Source: Cellulophaga sp. 20_2_10 (GTDB lineage: Bacteria; Bacteroidota; Bacteroidia; Flavobacteriales; Flavobacteriaceae). Taken from it: a stretch of 64,000 nt of DNA. The notes below the pieces were generated by a model. That model had not been told where the DNA came from and ran no database searches. It worked only from the letters and a program-made list of their open reading frames with translations. Of the stretch, positions 51,924 to 61,294 are shown in pieces. A program made the position numbers and the translations under genes. Every line of letters begins with the position of its first letter. The stretch's first letter is position 1. The stretch is from the NCBI RefSeq assembly GCF_023476645.1, contig NZ_JAMCOJ010000004.1, forward strand, positions 372,001-436,000. The letters run 5' to 3'.

Positions 51924-53312
51924 TTACTTCCCAATACAAAAATTAGCAAAAATATTACCCAGAAGTTCATCATTAGAAACCTGTCCTGTAATTTCCCCTA
52001 AGTGGTACAACGCATCTTTAAGGTCTATAGACAGTAAATCTCCAGAGATACCACCATCCATACCAAGTTGTACTCTTTCTATACCTTCTAAAGATTTTAG
52101 TAAAGCATCATAATGTCTGGTATTGGTAACAATAGTTTCGTTATTACGCAACGCACCCGTATTTACAAACTCTAGAAGTTTGTTTTTTAAGGTTTCTACA
52201 CCATCACCTGTTTTAGCAGATATAAATAGGGTAGCAGGTATTTCTGTTTCTATAGCTTCTATTTGTTCTGGCGTGTATAAATCTTTCTTATTGGTAATTA
52301 CAACAAGTGTTTTTAACGGAAACTGATTCTTTATTCGCTCAATTTCTATTTTAATACTTTCTAAGTTTTCTATAGCGGGTGTAAGCGGACTTAAATATAA
52401 CACAACCTGTGCTTGTTCTATTTTTTCAAACGTTTTTTTAATTCCAATACTCTCAACCACATCTTTAGTTTCGCGTATACCAGCCGTATCTATAAACCGA
52501 AACCCTATACCACCAATAGCTATTTCGTCTTCAATAGTATCTCTTGTGGTCCCAGCAATATCACTTACAATAGCGCGGTCTTCGTTTAAAAAGGCATTTA
52601 ATAAGGTAGATTTACCCACATTTGGTTCGCCCACAATAGCAACCGGAATCCCGTTTTTAAGTACGTTACCAACTGCAAAAGAATCTATTAATCGTTTTAA
52701 AACGTGTTGTATTTTAGTTAACAGTGTTATAAACTGTGTACGGTCTGCAAATTCTACATCTTCCTCTGCAAAATCTAATTCTAACTCTATTAAAGAGGCA
52801 AAATTTAAAAGTTCTTCTCGTAGTTTTTTAATTTCTGATGAAAATCCGCCACGCATTTGCTGCATTGCAATTTGGTGACTAGCCTCATTATCAGACGCTA
52901 TTAAATCTGCTACAGCTTCGGCCTGACTCAGATCTATTTTTCCGTTTAAAAAGGCACGTAGTGTAAACTCACCAGCATCTGCCATTTTACAACCATTACG
53001 TAAAAATAATTGTATAATTTGTTGCTGTATGTATTGCGATCCGTGACAAGATATTTCTATTACATTTTCACCCGTATAAGAGTTTGGTCCTTTAAATAAC
53101 GATACCAAAACTTCATCATACACCTTAGCGCCATCTACAATATGTCCCAAATGTATGGTGTGCGTTTTTTGCTTGGTTAAATCCTTGTTGCGTATAGACT
53201 TAAACTTAGCATTAGCTAAAGTAATTGCGTCTGGCCCAGAAAGCCTAATAACTGCTATGGCACCAGCGCCAGAAGGTGTTGCTAATGCAACTATTGTATC
53301 TTGTGAAAACAT
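51924..53312 (-). CDS. mnmE: tRNA modification GTPase MnmE
   Basis: 462 residues from ATG 53312 (MFSQDTIVALATPSGAGAIAVIRLSG). The longer frame from 53360 adds 16 residues that do not fit the family start. MnmE with MnmG installs the carboxymethylaminomethyl group on uridine 34 of several tRNAs. The N-terminal formyl-THF-binding domain is followed by a helical domain in which a Ras-like G domain is inserted: GEPNVGKSTLLNAFL (G1), IAGTTRDTIED (G2), DTAGIRETKDVVESIG (G3) and ITNKKDLY (G4). It ends in CIGK, the conserved C-terminal motif with the catalytically important Cys. Complete and of normal length. Confidence 0.97.
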   Translation of the reverse strand: MFSQDTIVALATPSGAGAIAVIRLSGPDAITLANAKFKSIRNKDLTKQKTHTIHLGHIVDGAKVYDEVLVSLFKGPNSYTGENVIEISCHGSQYIQQQIIQLFLRNGCKMADAGEFTLRAFLNGKIDLSQAEAVADLIASDNEASHQIAMQQMRGGFSSEIKKLREELLNFASLIELELDFAEEDVEFADRTQFITLLTKIQHVLKRLIDSFAVGNVLKNGIPVAIVGEPNVGKSTLLNAFLNEDRAIVSDIAGTTRDTIEDEIAIGGIGFRFIDTAGIRETKDVVESIGIKKTFEKIEQAQVVLYLSPLTPAIENLESIKIEIERIKNQFPLKTLVVITNKKDLYTPEQIEAIETEIPATLFISAKTGDGVETLKNKLLEFVNTGALRNNETIVTNTRHYDALLKSLEGIERVQLGMDGGISGDLLSIDLKDALYHLGEITGQVSNDELLGNIFANFCIGK

Positions 53313-53467
53313 AAATGCAAAAATACAAATTATTAAAGTTGATGTACATTCATTTTTCATTAAATAAAAACAGTAAATAACAAGAGGGCGTAAGGTGTAA
53401 CTTGTTAAATATGTGGTAAGGACTTAAAAAAGCAACTATGCATCTTAACAAAACGTTAAATGTAAGC

Positions 53468-53494
53468 TTGTTGTAATGTGTAATGATATTTTTG
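53468..53494 (+). promoter_or_regulatory. Promoter of the S9 peptidase gene
   Basis: TTG at 53468-53470, 16 bp, then TATTTTTG at 53487-53494, an exact TAnnTTTG match, 43 bp upstream of the start codon. Confidence 0.5.
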
Positions 53495-53536
53495 TTAGCA
53501 ACTAATAAAAACCTAACGAACTCAAAAATCTAAAAA

Positions 53537-56101
53537 ATGATTAAAAAAATTACCTTGTTGCTCTTGTTCACTGTATGTACTGCAGTAACATTTGCGCAAG
53601 AAGAAACTAGCAATGTGCCAACGCCAGATTATAGGCAAGCGGCAAAATTTTCACCAGATAATTTAAAAAAAATAGTGCACTCTACCACAGTGCGTCCTAA
53701 TTGGTTAAAAAAAGGAAATAAATTTTGGTACCAGTACAAAACTACAGAAGGAGCTAATTATTATTTAGTTGATGCCGATAGAGGTACAAAAACCAAATTG
53801 TTTGATAATGCTAAAATGGCAAAATGGCTTACTTTAATTACGAAAGACCCTTATGATGCTAAGCATTTACCGCGACTAAGCTTTAAATTTGTTAAAAACG
53901 AAACGGCTATCCGTTTTAGAGTAACTTCTAAAGAAAAAGTAGCTGTTGTTGATGATAAAAAAGAAGAAAACGACGAAGATAAAGGAGAAGAAAATATAGA
54001 AAAAAATGTAGAGAACGATACTATTACTAAAGACTCTACTACGGTTAAAAAGCCTAAAAAAGCACCTAAAAAAGAGAACAAAGTATACTATTTAGAGTAT
54101 AAATTGGGTGGTAATGGTTTAACTATTATCAACAACAAAAAAGAAGACGAAAATTTTAAACGTTGGGCTAATATTTCACCAGATAGTACAGTTGTATTAT
54201 TCTCTAAGCAACACAATTTGTATTGGATGGATAAAGTCAACTTTTTAAAAGCTATTAAGGACGAAAAAGATACTACTATTGTAGAACACCAATGGACTAG
54301 AGACGGCGTAGAGAACTATAGTTATGGTGGTGGCTCTTGGGGAGAAAACAACGAGACCAAAGAAGAGAACAAAGACAAGCGCAAAGGGATAAGAGGACAA
54401 TGGTCTCACGATTCTAAAAAGTTTGTATACCAAAGATCTGACGCTAGAGATTTAAAAGATTTATGGGTTATAAATTCTGTGGCTAAAAAAAGACCAACTC
54501 TAGAAACGTATAAATACCATATGCCAGGAGAAAAGGAATTTTCTACATCAGAGATTTTAGTTTTTGATATACCTGCAAAAGAGGTGCTTTCTGTAAAATT
54601 AGATTCTACCGTACAACAAAGTATAAGCGTATACAGTGCACCAACTAAAAAAATGAATAATCGTGATGATTTTCAGCCAGCATTACTACTTTCTAAAAAA
54701 GGTAAAATATACTTTAGTAGCACAAGCAGAGATCGTAAAAAAGTAGCTGTTAATGTTGCAGATATTAATACAGGCGAGGTTAAAACCCTGATTACAGAAG
54801 AACTTAATACCTATGTAGAGGCTAAAGACATTGTTTTGTTTAATAACGAACAAGAAATTATTCAATGGTCAGAGAGAGATGGTTGGGCACATTTTTATTT
54901 GTATGATGCAGATGGGAATCTTAAAAACCAAATTACAAGCGGTAGCTATCATTCTAATAGTTTTGTTGGTGTAAATGAAAAAGAGCGAACACTTTATTTT
55001 ACAGCAAATGGTGTAACACCAGATCAGGATCCTTATTTTGAGCACCTTTTTAAAATTAATTTAAATGGTACCGGTTTAAAAAATCTTAATAAAGGAGATT
55101 TTACCACTAGCACGAGTATGGCAGATTCTAACAGTTTTTTTGTTAGCAACTACTCTAGAGTAAATACAGTTCCTAAATCTCAACTTAGATCTAATAATGG
55201 CAGGGTTGTTTTAAAATTAGAAGAAGCAGATTTATCTGCGCTTATGGCAACGGGTTACAAATTCCCAGAACCTTTTAAAGTTAAGGCAGATGATGGTATT
55301 ACAGATCTTTATGGTGTAATGTACAAGCCTTTTAATTTTGATGAAACTAAGAGTTACCCACTTTTAGAGTATGTATACCCTGGACCGCAAACAGAGGCTG
55401 TAAACAAATCTTTTTCTGTTTCTATGAACAGGTTAGATAGGTTGGCACAAGTTGGTTTTGTAGTTGTAACCTTGGGTAACAGAGGTGGCCATCCAGACAG
55501 GTCTAAATGGTACCACAATTACGGGTATGGTAACTTAAGAGATTATGGTTTAGCAGATAAAAAGTATGTTGCAGAGCAATTGGCAGATCAGCATTCTTAT
55601 ATAGATATTTCTAAAGTAGGAATCTTTGGTCACTCTGGAGGCGGATTTATGTCTACTGCAGCAATGCTTGTATATCCAGACTTTTTTAAAGTAGCAGTTT
55701 CTTCTGCTGGTAACCATGATAATTCTATCTACAACAGTTGGTGGAGTGAAACGCACCACGGAGTAGAAGAAGTTAAAGATGCAGATGGTGTTATTAGTTA
55801 TAAGTATGATATTGATAAGAACCAGACTTTAGCAGCAAACTTAAAAGGAAAATTAATGTTGGTAACGGGCGATGTAGATAATAATGTACACCCTGGAGCT
55901 ACTATTAGAATGGCAAATGCATTAATTAAAGCAAATAAGAGATTCGATTTTATGATGATGCCTGGTCAAAGACACGGTTTTGGTAGTATGACGGAATATT
56001 TCTTTTGGTTAAAAGCAGATTATTTTAGCAAGCACTTTTTAGGTGTAGAAGCTACTAATGTAGATATGTTAGAAATGAATAGAGCTGTTCCTAAGCACTA
56101 A
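53537..56101 (+). CDS. exported S9 family (prolyl oligopeptidase/DPP IV-like) peptidase
   Basis: 854 residues. Signal peptide at about 1-20 (ending TFAQ). Residues about 30-560 form a DPP IV-type beta-propeller, and the C-terminal alpha/beta-hydrolase domain carries the triad Ser700 (GHSGGG), Asp781 (GDVDNNVHP) and His813 (GQRHGFG). It should cleave short peptides after proline or similar residues in the periplasm. An unusual, very charged Lys/Glu/Asp-rich stretch at about residues 135-180 (DDKKEENDEDKGEENIEKN) interrupts the propeller and another Lys/Glu-rich segment lies near 270-285. These look like disordered insertions. A terminator follows. Confidence 0.93.
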   Translation: MIKKITLLLLFTVCTAVTFAQEETSNVPTPDYRQAAKFSPDNLKKIVHSTTVRPNWLKKGNKFWYQYKTTEGANYYLVDADRGTKTKLFDNAKMAKWLTLITKDPYDAKHLPRLSFKFVKNETAIRFRVTSKEKVAVVDDKKEENDEDKGEENIEKNVENDTITKDSTTVKKPKKAPKKENKVYYLEYKLGGNGLTIINNKKEDENFKRWANISPDSTVVLFSKQHNLYWMDKVNFLKAIKDEKDTTIVEHQWTRDGVENYSYGGGSWGENNETKEENKDKRKGIRGQWSHDSKKFVYQRSDARDLKDLWVINSVAKKRPTLETYKYHMPGEKEFSTSEILVFDIPAKEVLSVKLDSTVQQSISVYSAPTKKMNNRDDFQPALLLSKKGKIYFSSTSRDRKKVAVNVADINTGEVKTLITEELNTYVEAKDIVLFNNEQEIIQWSERDGWAHFYLYDADGNLKNQITSGSYHSNSFVGVNEKERTLYFTANGVTPDQDPYFEHLFKINLNGTGLKNLNKGDFTTSTSMADSNSFFVSNYSRVNTVPKSQLRSNNGRVVLKLEEADLSALMATGYKFPEPFKVKADDGITDLYGVMYKPFNFDETKSYPLLEYVYPGPQTEAVNKSFSVSMNRLDRLAQVGFVVVTLGNRGGHPDRSKWYHNYGYGNLRDYGLADKKYVAEQLADQHSYIDISKVGIFGHSGGGFMSTAAMLVYPDFFKVAVSSAGNHDNSIYNSWWSETHHGVEEVKDADGVISYKYDIDKNQTLAANLKGKLMLVTGDVDNNVHPGATIRMANALIKANKRFDFMMMPGQRHGFGSMTEYFFWLKADYFSKHFLGVEATNVDMLEMNRAVPKH

Positions 56102-56127
56102 TTATAAAGAAACATAATAAGTTATTT

Positions 56128-56165
56128 AAGCGTCTGTATTGTAACAAATACAGGCGTTTTTTTGT
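56128..56165 (+). terminator. Terminator of the S9 peptidase gene
   Basis: CGTCTGTATT (56131-56140) pairs with AATACAGGCG (56147-56156), with one G.T pair, followed by a run of seven T and then G. Confidence 0.85.
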
Positions 56166-56270
56166 TTTTAGATCGATGAATATTTTGTGGTTAAAATAAA
56201 ATTTTGAGTTTTAATGTAACATTTTAAACAATTATGCTACTGATATAGTATAACATCAAAATCAATCAAA

Positions 56271-56639
56271 ATGGAAATCATCAATCAACACAAAACAACA
56301 ACTAGATCTGATAACGGCTTACTAGCTATTACACATTTAACACAATTGTTACATTATTGCACAGGAGTAGGGGGCTTTATAGTTCCGTTGGTACTTTGGT
56401 TAACAACAAAGGACACTGTAAAAGGTATGAACGAGCACGGAAAGTCTATAGTTAACTTTCAGCTGAGCTTACTATTATACATTGTACTTAGTGTTCCAGG
56501 CATATTACTATTTGGCTTAGGGCTGTTAGGATTCTTATTTGTAGGTATAATTGGGTTTGTAATGCCCATAGTAAATGCCGTAAGAGCAGCAAATGGCGAA
56601 GCACCTAGTAAGTTTATGACGATCTCTTTTATATCATAA
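56271..56639 (+). CDS. DUF4870 family membrane protein
   Basis: 122 residues. After a polar N-terminus (MEIINQHKTTTRSDNGLL) come three membrane helices: AITHLTQLLHYCTGVGGFIVPLVLWLT, VNFQLSLLLYIVLSVPGILLFGLGLL and FLFVGIIGFVMPIVNAVRA. The HGKSIVNFQLSLLLY block and ANGE....KF terminus are hallmarks of DUF4870, small inner-membrane proteins of unknown role (also called Tic20-like). It is monocistronic with its own terminator. Confidence 0.88.
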   Translation: MEIINQHKTTTRSDNGLLAITHLTQLLHYCTGVGGFIVPLVLWLTTKDTVKGMNEHGKSIVNFQLSLLLYIVLSVPGILLFGLGLLGFLFVGIIGFVMPIVNAVRAANGEAPSKFMTISFIS

Positions 56640-56664
56640 CATATTAGAAATAAATAGATTATAT

Positions 56665-56703
56665 AATCTACCTCTACATTTTATTTGGAGGTAGATTTTT
56701 TTT
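56665..56703 (+). terminator. Terminator of the DUF4870 gene
   Basis: AATCTACCTC (56665-56674) and GAGGTAGATT (56688-56697) form a 10-bp stem followed by a run of T. Confidence 0.8.
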
Positions 56704-56734
56704 GTTTTTATATCAGATTTATAGTCTAATTTTG
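56701..56734 (+). promoter_or_regulatory. Promoter of the coiled-coil protein gene
   Basis: TTTG at 56701-56704, 22 bp, then TAATTTTG at 56727-56734 (exact TAnnTTTG), 30 bp before the start codon. The spacing is at the long end of what is usual. The TTTG lies within the T-run of the preceding terminator. Confidence 0.5.
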
Positions 56735-56763
56735 CAGCACACACATTAACTATAATATAAATT

Positions 56764-57267
56764 ATGAAGAAAATTGTAATGGCAGTAATGCTAGTAGCTT
56801 TTAGTGCAACAAGTTTAGTAGCACAAGAAGAAAAAACAGAGAAAGTAGAGAAAACAGAAACTACAGAAACTACTGAAGAGACTCTAAAAGCAGAAGAGGC
56901 GGCAAAAATAGCGGCAGCAGCAAAAGCTGAAGAAGCAGCTAAATTAGCAGAGAAAGCTGCGAAACAAGCAGAAAAAGAGCAGAAGGCAGCTGATAAAAAA
57001 GCGAAGAAAGAAACTAAAGAGATTAAGAACAAAGAAAAAGAGGCTAAAAAAGCAGCTAAACTTAAGAGTTCTATTGCAAAGCAAAATAAAAACATTTCTA
57101 AAGTAGAAAGAAAAATAGCGAAGCAAGAGAACAAGTTATCTCAAGATTCGGCAGCGGGTAAATTATCTCCTGTAGCTATAGAAAAGCTAAAATCTTCTAT
57201 AGCAAAATCTAAACTTAAATTGGTAAAAGAAAAAGTAAAGCTTAATAAATTAGAGCGTAAGCAATAG
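56764..57267 (+). CDS. exported Ala/Lys/Glu-rich coiled-coil protein, 167 aa
   Basis: 167 residues with a Sec signal peptide (MKKIVMAVMLVAFSATSLVAQ). The mature part is a long, almost uninterrupted charged helix: EEKTEKVEKTETTETTEETLK, AAKIAAAAKAEEAAKLAEK, KKAKKETKEIKNKEKEAKKAAK, then NISKVERKIAKQENKLS and KLKLVKEKVKLNKLERKQ. Such alternating Ala/Lys/Glu composition gives an extended coiled coil, seen in some periplasmic spacer or TolA-like proteins. No specific family. A shadow frame on the opposite strand exists because of the biased composition. Confidence 0.75.
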   Translation: MKKIVMAVMLVAFSATSLVAQEEKTEKVEKTETTETTEETLKAEEAAKIAAAAKAEEAAKLAEKAAKQAEKEQKAADKKAKKETKEIKNKEKEAKKAAKLKSSIAKQNKNISKVERKIAKQENKLSQDSAAGKLSPVAIEKLKSSIAKSKLKLVKEKVKLNKLERKQ

Positions 57268-57289
57268 TTTAGTTTTAATTTTAGGGAAT

Positions 57290-57319
57290 AAAAAAAGAGG
57301 ACATAATGTCCTCTTTTTT
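57290..57319. terminator. Bidirectional terminator between the coiled-coil gene and dnaN
   Basis: AAAAAAGAGGACA / TGTCCTCTTTTTT with a three-base TAA loop. Symmetric, so it works on both strands. Confidence 0.9.
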
Positions 57320-57344
57320 GGTTTTTTATATTGGGTATTTTCGT

Positions 57345-58466
57345 TTATCCGTTGTTAAGCATAACTGGCATAACAAGCATTGTTACATGCTCGCCTTCAT
57401 CTACACCATCAATAGGTGTTAAAATACCTGCTCTGTTTGGTAAACTCATTTCTAATGAAACATCATCAGAATTTAAATTCCCTAGCATTTCTACTAAAAA
57501 ACGAGAGTTAAACCCTATTTGCATATCGTCTCCTTGGTAAGAACACGTTAAACGTTCTTCTGCTTTATTGCTGTAATCTATATCTTCAGCAGAAATATTT
57601 AGTTCTGCACCAGCAACCTTTAAACGTATTTGGTGTGTAGTTTTGTTAGAGAAAATAGAAACACGTCTAACAGAACTTAAAAGCTGAGTTCTAGAGATGC
57701 TAAGTACATTAGGATTCTCTTTTGGGATTACAGCTTCATAGTTAGGGTATTTACCGTCAATTAACCTACAGATTAACTCTGTGTTGTTAAAAGTAAATTT
57801 AGCGTTGCTTTCATTGTACTCTATAGTAACATCGTTTTCACTACCACCAAGTATACCTTTTAACAATGTTAACGGTTTTTTAGGCATAATAAATTCTGCT
57901 ACCTGACTAGCTGTAACATCTGTACGTTGGTATTTTACAAGTTTGTGTGCATCTGTAGCAACAAACGTTAAGTTCTCTGGAGAAAACTGAAAAAATACAC
58001 CACTCATTACAGGTCTTAAATCGTCATTACCAGCTGCAAAAATAGTTTTGTTAATAGCAGTAGCTAAAATATCACCTAAAATAGTTGTTGTACTAGGGTT
58101 AGATAATTCTACAGCGTTAGGGAATTCTGCACCGTCTACATATGCCAAAGCATACTTACCGTGGTTAGAACTAATTTCTACCGTATTATTTTCTTCTACA
58201 ACAAACGTTAATGGTTGCTCTGGAAACGTTTTAAGGGTTTCTAATAATAGTTTTGCTGGTAAAGCAATTGTACCCTCATTATCAGAATCTACTTCTAAAA
58301 CAGAACTCATTGTAGTTTCTAAATCAGAGGCAGAAACAGTAAGACTGTTTTGCTTTAATTCAAACAAAAAATTATCTAAAATTGGTAATGTGTTACTATT
58401 ATTAATAACACCACCTAAAACTTGTAATTGCTTTAACAAATAAGTACTAGATACTATAAATTTCAT
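57345..58466 (-). CDS. dnaN: DNA polymerase III subunit beta (sliding clamp)
   Basis: 373 residues, normal for the family. The clamp dimerises into a ring that tethers DNA polymerase III to template. Typical segments of the three repeated domains are MKFIVSSTYLLKQLQVLGGVINNSNTLPILDNFLFEL, SSNHGKYALAYVDGAEFPN, FAAGNDDLRPVMSGVFFQF, ATDAHKLVKYQRTDV, IDGKYPNYEAVIPKENPN and the C-terminal VTMLVMPVMLNNG, the protein-binding cleft end. It ends at a bidirectional terminator. It is transcribed downstream of gldG with about 130 bp between them. Confidence 0.97.
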   Translation of the reverse strand: MKFIVSSTYLLKQLQVLGGVINNSNTLPILDNFLFELKQNSLTVSASDLETTMSSVLEVDSDNEGTIALPAKLLLETLKTFPEQPLTFVVEENNTVEISSNHGKYALAYVDGAEFPNAVELSNPSTTTILGDILATAINKTIFAAGNDDLRPVMSGVFFQFSPENLTFVATDAHKLVKYQRTDVTASQVAEFIMPKKPLTLLKGILGGSENDVTIEYNESNAKFTFNNTELICRLIDGKYPNYEAVIPKENPNVLSISRTQLLSSVRRVSIFSNKTTHQIRLKVAGAELNISAEDIDYSNKAEERLTCSYQGDDMQIGFNSRFLVEMLGNLNSDDVSLEMSLPNRAGILTPIDGVDEGEHVTMLVMPVMLNNG

Positions 58467-58594
58467 CAGCTATATAATTTTCTTCATTTATGGTTAGGCT
58501 CTCAAATGCCTTAAGTTCTTCTTAAAAATCTTAAAAAATCCTTGAAACAAAGATATTTTAATTGTGCTTTTAACGAAAACAAACTTATTAACAC

Positions 58595-60262
58595 TTATTT
58601 ACCGTATTTCTGTTTTCTATAATAATTAAATATAAAACCAAAAAGCAGCGTTAAAACCACTGGTAATGCTATGTTTATAAGTTGCCACTTTGTTTTTTGC
58701 GTCGCTATTTTTTCTTTATCAAGGAATGGTACAGCTACTTTTTTAGTACGGATGTTTATAAGTCCACTATCATCTAGCAGGTAATTTAGGCTGTTCACCA
58801 TAAATTCTTTGTTCCCGTAAGCATTGTTTGTCCATTTGTCATAACCAAGTTCTAAAGGCTTTCCTTTGCTCACTTGATTCTTAATAACATCACCATCTGC
58901 AATAACCAACATTTTATTTGGACCACCAACTTCTTTGTTGTTTTCTATTTTAAAAGGCTTAACACGATTGGTAAAAACCGATTTAAAATTACCCTCTACA
59001 AGAACCACTAAAGGTTTATTACCATTATTGTATTCTTCTTTATTAGGACTCTTTGTAGTGCTTTCTAAACTAATAATATTAGGTGTGCCAACTACAGCAG
59101 ACAAAGGTGAACTATAGTATAAAATTGTCTTTTTTAAATCGTTATTATCTAAAAGGTCTATTGTGTTTGCAAACTGAAAGCGCAAAGCTTCTAAATTGTT
59201 ATTAATAGGATGATCGTTTCTAGAGAAAACCATAGGATTAAATGGCCAGGGAACTGGATTGTATTGCGAGTTATTACCATCTCCATTCGCCAGTACAATT
59301 TGTGTAGCATAGATGTCTTTTACCAATACCGGGTTTACACGTAAACCATATTTAAAGAAAAAGTCTTTTAAGTTTAAATCTCTTGGATACGCTAAAGATT
59401 TGCCCTCTTCATTATACAAGCTGTCTAGTTCCATACTAACGTTATCTATAAGCCACATAGATTTTCCGCCCTGTACCATAAACTGGTCTAAAACATACTT
59501 TTCTTTATCTGTAAAAGCTTCTGTTGGCTTGGCAATAAGGGCTAGGTCGTATTTCTGTAATTCTTTTAATGTTTTTTGAGGATTGGTAGCTACAGAATCT
59601 AACGTAAATGCTCCAATATTATAATACTCTCTTATCGTAGATAAATAATCTGCTAAGTTAATATCTTGTAATTCGCCATTACCTTTTAAAACTGCAATTC
59701 TCTTTTTTTCTTTAATGTTCAGCTTTGTAAAAGCATCTGCAAAAGAATATTCTAAATGCTGTATGGAGTTGGTAACACGATCTTCTGCTGTAGATCCTAA
59801 TTTGTTTTTAAGCAAAGCAACTTTAACGGTTTTATCATTATAGTTAACCATTGCCCAAGGAAAAACAAACTCCTGAGATACTTTTCCGTTTTCTTCTACA
59901 GTTACATTAGCAGGTGTTAAGCCTAACTTCTGCATTTCTAAAATGGCATTATCAGATGAGCCTGTAGTTTCTAAAGGATTTATAAAGTTAAATTTTATAT
60001 TATTGTTTTCTGCAGCAAATTCTTCTAGTATCTGTTTGGTTTCAAATTTTAATTTTACAAATTCTGCTGGTAATTCGCCCTCTAAAAGAACATCAATTAT
60101 AACAGGATTACTAAATTCTTGTACCGTTTGTAACGCAGCAGTAGATAAGGTGTACCTACTATCTTCGGTAACATCTATTCTTGTATATATAAAGCTAGAT
60201 ACTATGTTAAGGAGTACTAAGGCTATAAAACCAATAGCTACGGAGGTGAGTGTCTTTTTCAT
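58595..60262 (-). CDS. gldG: Gliding-motility ABC transporter-associated protein GldG
   Basis: 555 residues. An N-terminal membrane helix (VAIGFIALVLLNIVSSFIY, about 8-26) anchors a large periplasmic domain, and a C-terminal helix (WQLINIALPVVLTLLFGFIFNYY) closes it. The region starting DVTEDSRYTLSTAALQTVQEF is the GldG signature of the ABC-transporter auxiliary family. GldA-GldF-GldG form an ABC transporter required for gliding in Flavobacterium johnsoniae. The start codon overlaps the stop of gldF by one base (TAATG-type coupling). No gldA is in the window, as it is commonly elsewhere. Confidence 0.95.
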   Translation of the reverse strand: MKKTLTSVAIGFIALVLLNIVSSFIYTRIDVTEDSRYTLSTAALQTVQEFSNPVIIDVLLEGELPAEFVKLKFETKQILEEFAAENNNIKFNFINPLETTGSSDNAILEMQKLGLTPANVTVEENGKVSQEFVFPWAMVNYNDKTVKVALLKNKLGSTAEDRVTNSIQHLEYSFADAFTKLNIKEKKRIAVLKGNGELQDINLADYLSTIREYYNIGAFTLDSVATNPQKTLKELQKYDLALIAKPTEAFTDKEKYVLDQFMVQGGKSMWLIDNVSMELDSLYNEEGKSLAYPRDLNLKDFFFKYGLRVNPVLVKDIYATQIVLANGDGNNSQYNPVPWPFNPMVFSRNDHPINNNLEALRFQFANTIDLLDNNDLKKTILYYSSPLSAVVGTPNIISLESTTKSPNKEEYNNGNKPLVVLVEGNFKSVFTNRVKPFKIENNKEVGGPNKMLVIADGDVIKNQVSKGKPLELGYDKWTNNAYGNKEFMVNSLNYLLDDSGLINIRTKKVAVPFLDKEKIATQKTKWQLINIALPVVLTLLFGFIFNYYRKQKYGK

Positions 60263-60993
60263 TATCGGTTTAAGTTTTTAAGTTGTACCACAGTTAAAAA
60301 CAAGAAAAAGACAGTTAATGTAATAAAATAGACTAAATCTCTTGTATCTATAACACCGCGTGCAATACTTTCAAAATGCGCTTTCATTCCTAAAGAAGCT
60401 ATAGCTACAGCAGTGCTGCCCTCGGTAAATAAAGTGCTAATTCCTTGAAAACCGTAAAAACAGACAAAGCAAAGTATAAGAGCCAGTAAAAAGGCAACAA
60501 TTTGGTTTTGTGATAGGGTCGAGGCAAATATACCAATAGCCGTATAACTAGACATTAAAAATAGTAAACCAAAATAAGAGCCAAAAACTACGCCCATATC
60601 TAAGTTACCAACCGTTGTACCTAGTTCTGATATGGTATAGACATATAAAAAGGTTGGTATTATAGCTATAACCACTAAAGTTAAAGTTCCTAAAAACTTA
60701 CCAAAAACGGTTTGCCATAAAGATATTGGCTTTATAAAAAGGAGTTCTAAGGTTCCTGTTTTGCGTTCTTCAGAAAAACTCTTCATTGTAATAGCGGGTA
60801 TTAAAAACAAAAATACCCAAGGCACTAGAAAAAAGAAACTGCTAAGGTCTGCAAAACCGTAATCAAAAATATTATACTCTCCTTTAAAGACCCATAAAAA
60901 CAGGCCGCTAAATATTAAAAATAAGCCTATGACCATATAGCCAATAGGGGACGTAAAAAACGATTGTATTTCTCGTTTGTAAATGGCGTACAT
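60262..60993 (-). CDS. gldF: Gliding-motility ABC transporter permease GldF
   Basis: 243 residues of the ABC-2 permease type with six membrane helices. The start MYAIYKREIQSFFTSPIGYMVIGLFLIFSGLF matches the family, and FSEERKTGTLELLFIKPISLWQTVFGKFL is the conserved cytoplasmic loop contacting the ATPase GldA. It is in operon with gldG (one-base overlap) and 4 bp after the small monooxygenase-like gene. It contributes to gliding motility, although the transported substrate is not known. Confidence 0.95.
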   Translation of the reverse strand: MYAIYKREIQSFFTSPIGYMVIGLFLIFSGLFLWVFKGEYNIFDYGFADLSSFFFLVPWVFLFLIPAITMKSFSEERKTGTLELLFIKPISLWQTVFGKFLGTLTLVVIAIIPTFLYVYTISELGTTVGNLDMGVVFGSYFGLLFLMSSYTAIGIFASTLSQNQIVAFLLALILCFVCFYGFQGISTLFTEGSTAVAIASLGMKAHFESIARGVIDTRDLVYFITLTVFFLFLTVVQLKNLNR

Positions 60994-60997
60994 CTAG

Positions 60998-61294
60998 TTA
61001 ATTTAAGGTTTCATTTTTATTTACAGTCCAAGCCTCTGGCTTAGCTGCAAACAATACTTTGGTTTTTGCCCAAACACTTGTAAATAAATCTGAGTGTCTG
61101 TAACTATCTAGGGCAGTCTCACTATCCCAATAACTATATGTGAAAAATATAGCAGGATTGTTTTTGTCTTGGTACAACTCTAGGAAATTACAGCCTTCAA
61201 AATTTCTGATAAAATGTTTAGACTCGTTAAATATGTTTTCAAAGCTAACAATATTTTCAGTTTTAAACGTCAATTTTACAATGCGTACTATCAT
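60998..61294 (-). CDS. ABM-domain (antibiotic biosynthesis monooxygenase-like) protein
   Basis: 98 residues of the ferredoxin-like ABM fold: MIVRIVKLTFKTENIVSFENIFNESKHFIRNFEGCNFLELYQDKN, then AIFFTYSYWDSETALDSYRHSDLFTSVWAKTKVLF. Members act as small cofactor-less monooxygenases, quinol monooxygenases or heme-related proteins, and the active role here is unknown. The ATG directly follows the stop codon of the DUF62 gene upstream, and gldF starts 4 bp after its end, so these genes are probably one transcript. Confidence 0.88.
   Translation of the reverse strand: MIVRIVKLTFKTENIVSFENIFNESKHFIRNFEGCNFLELYQDKNNPAIFFTYSYWDSETALDSYRHSDLFTSVWAKTKVLFAAKPEAWTVNKNETLN

Noticed and set aside
53312-53360. 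Longer N-terminus for MnmE with a hydrophobic leader
   Set aside because: MnmE is cytosolic and family members begin at the MFSQDTIVALATPSGAGA segment, so the extension is upstream untranslated sequence.
56634-57134. 166-codon minus-strand frame rich in Phe, Ser and Ala
   Set aside because: It is the antisense of the Ala/Lys/Glu-rich coiled-coil gene, whose biased codons leave the opposite strand open.
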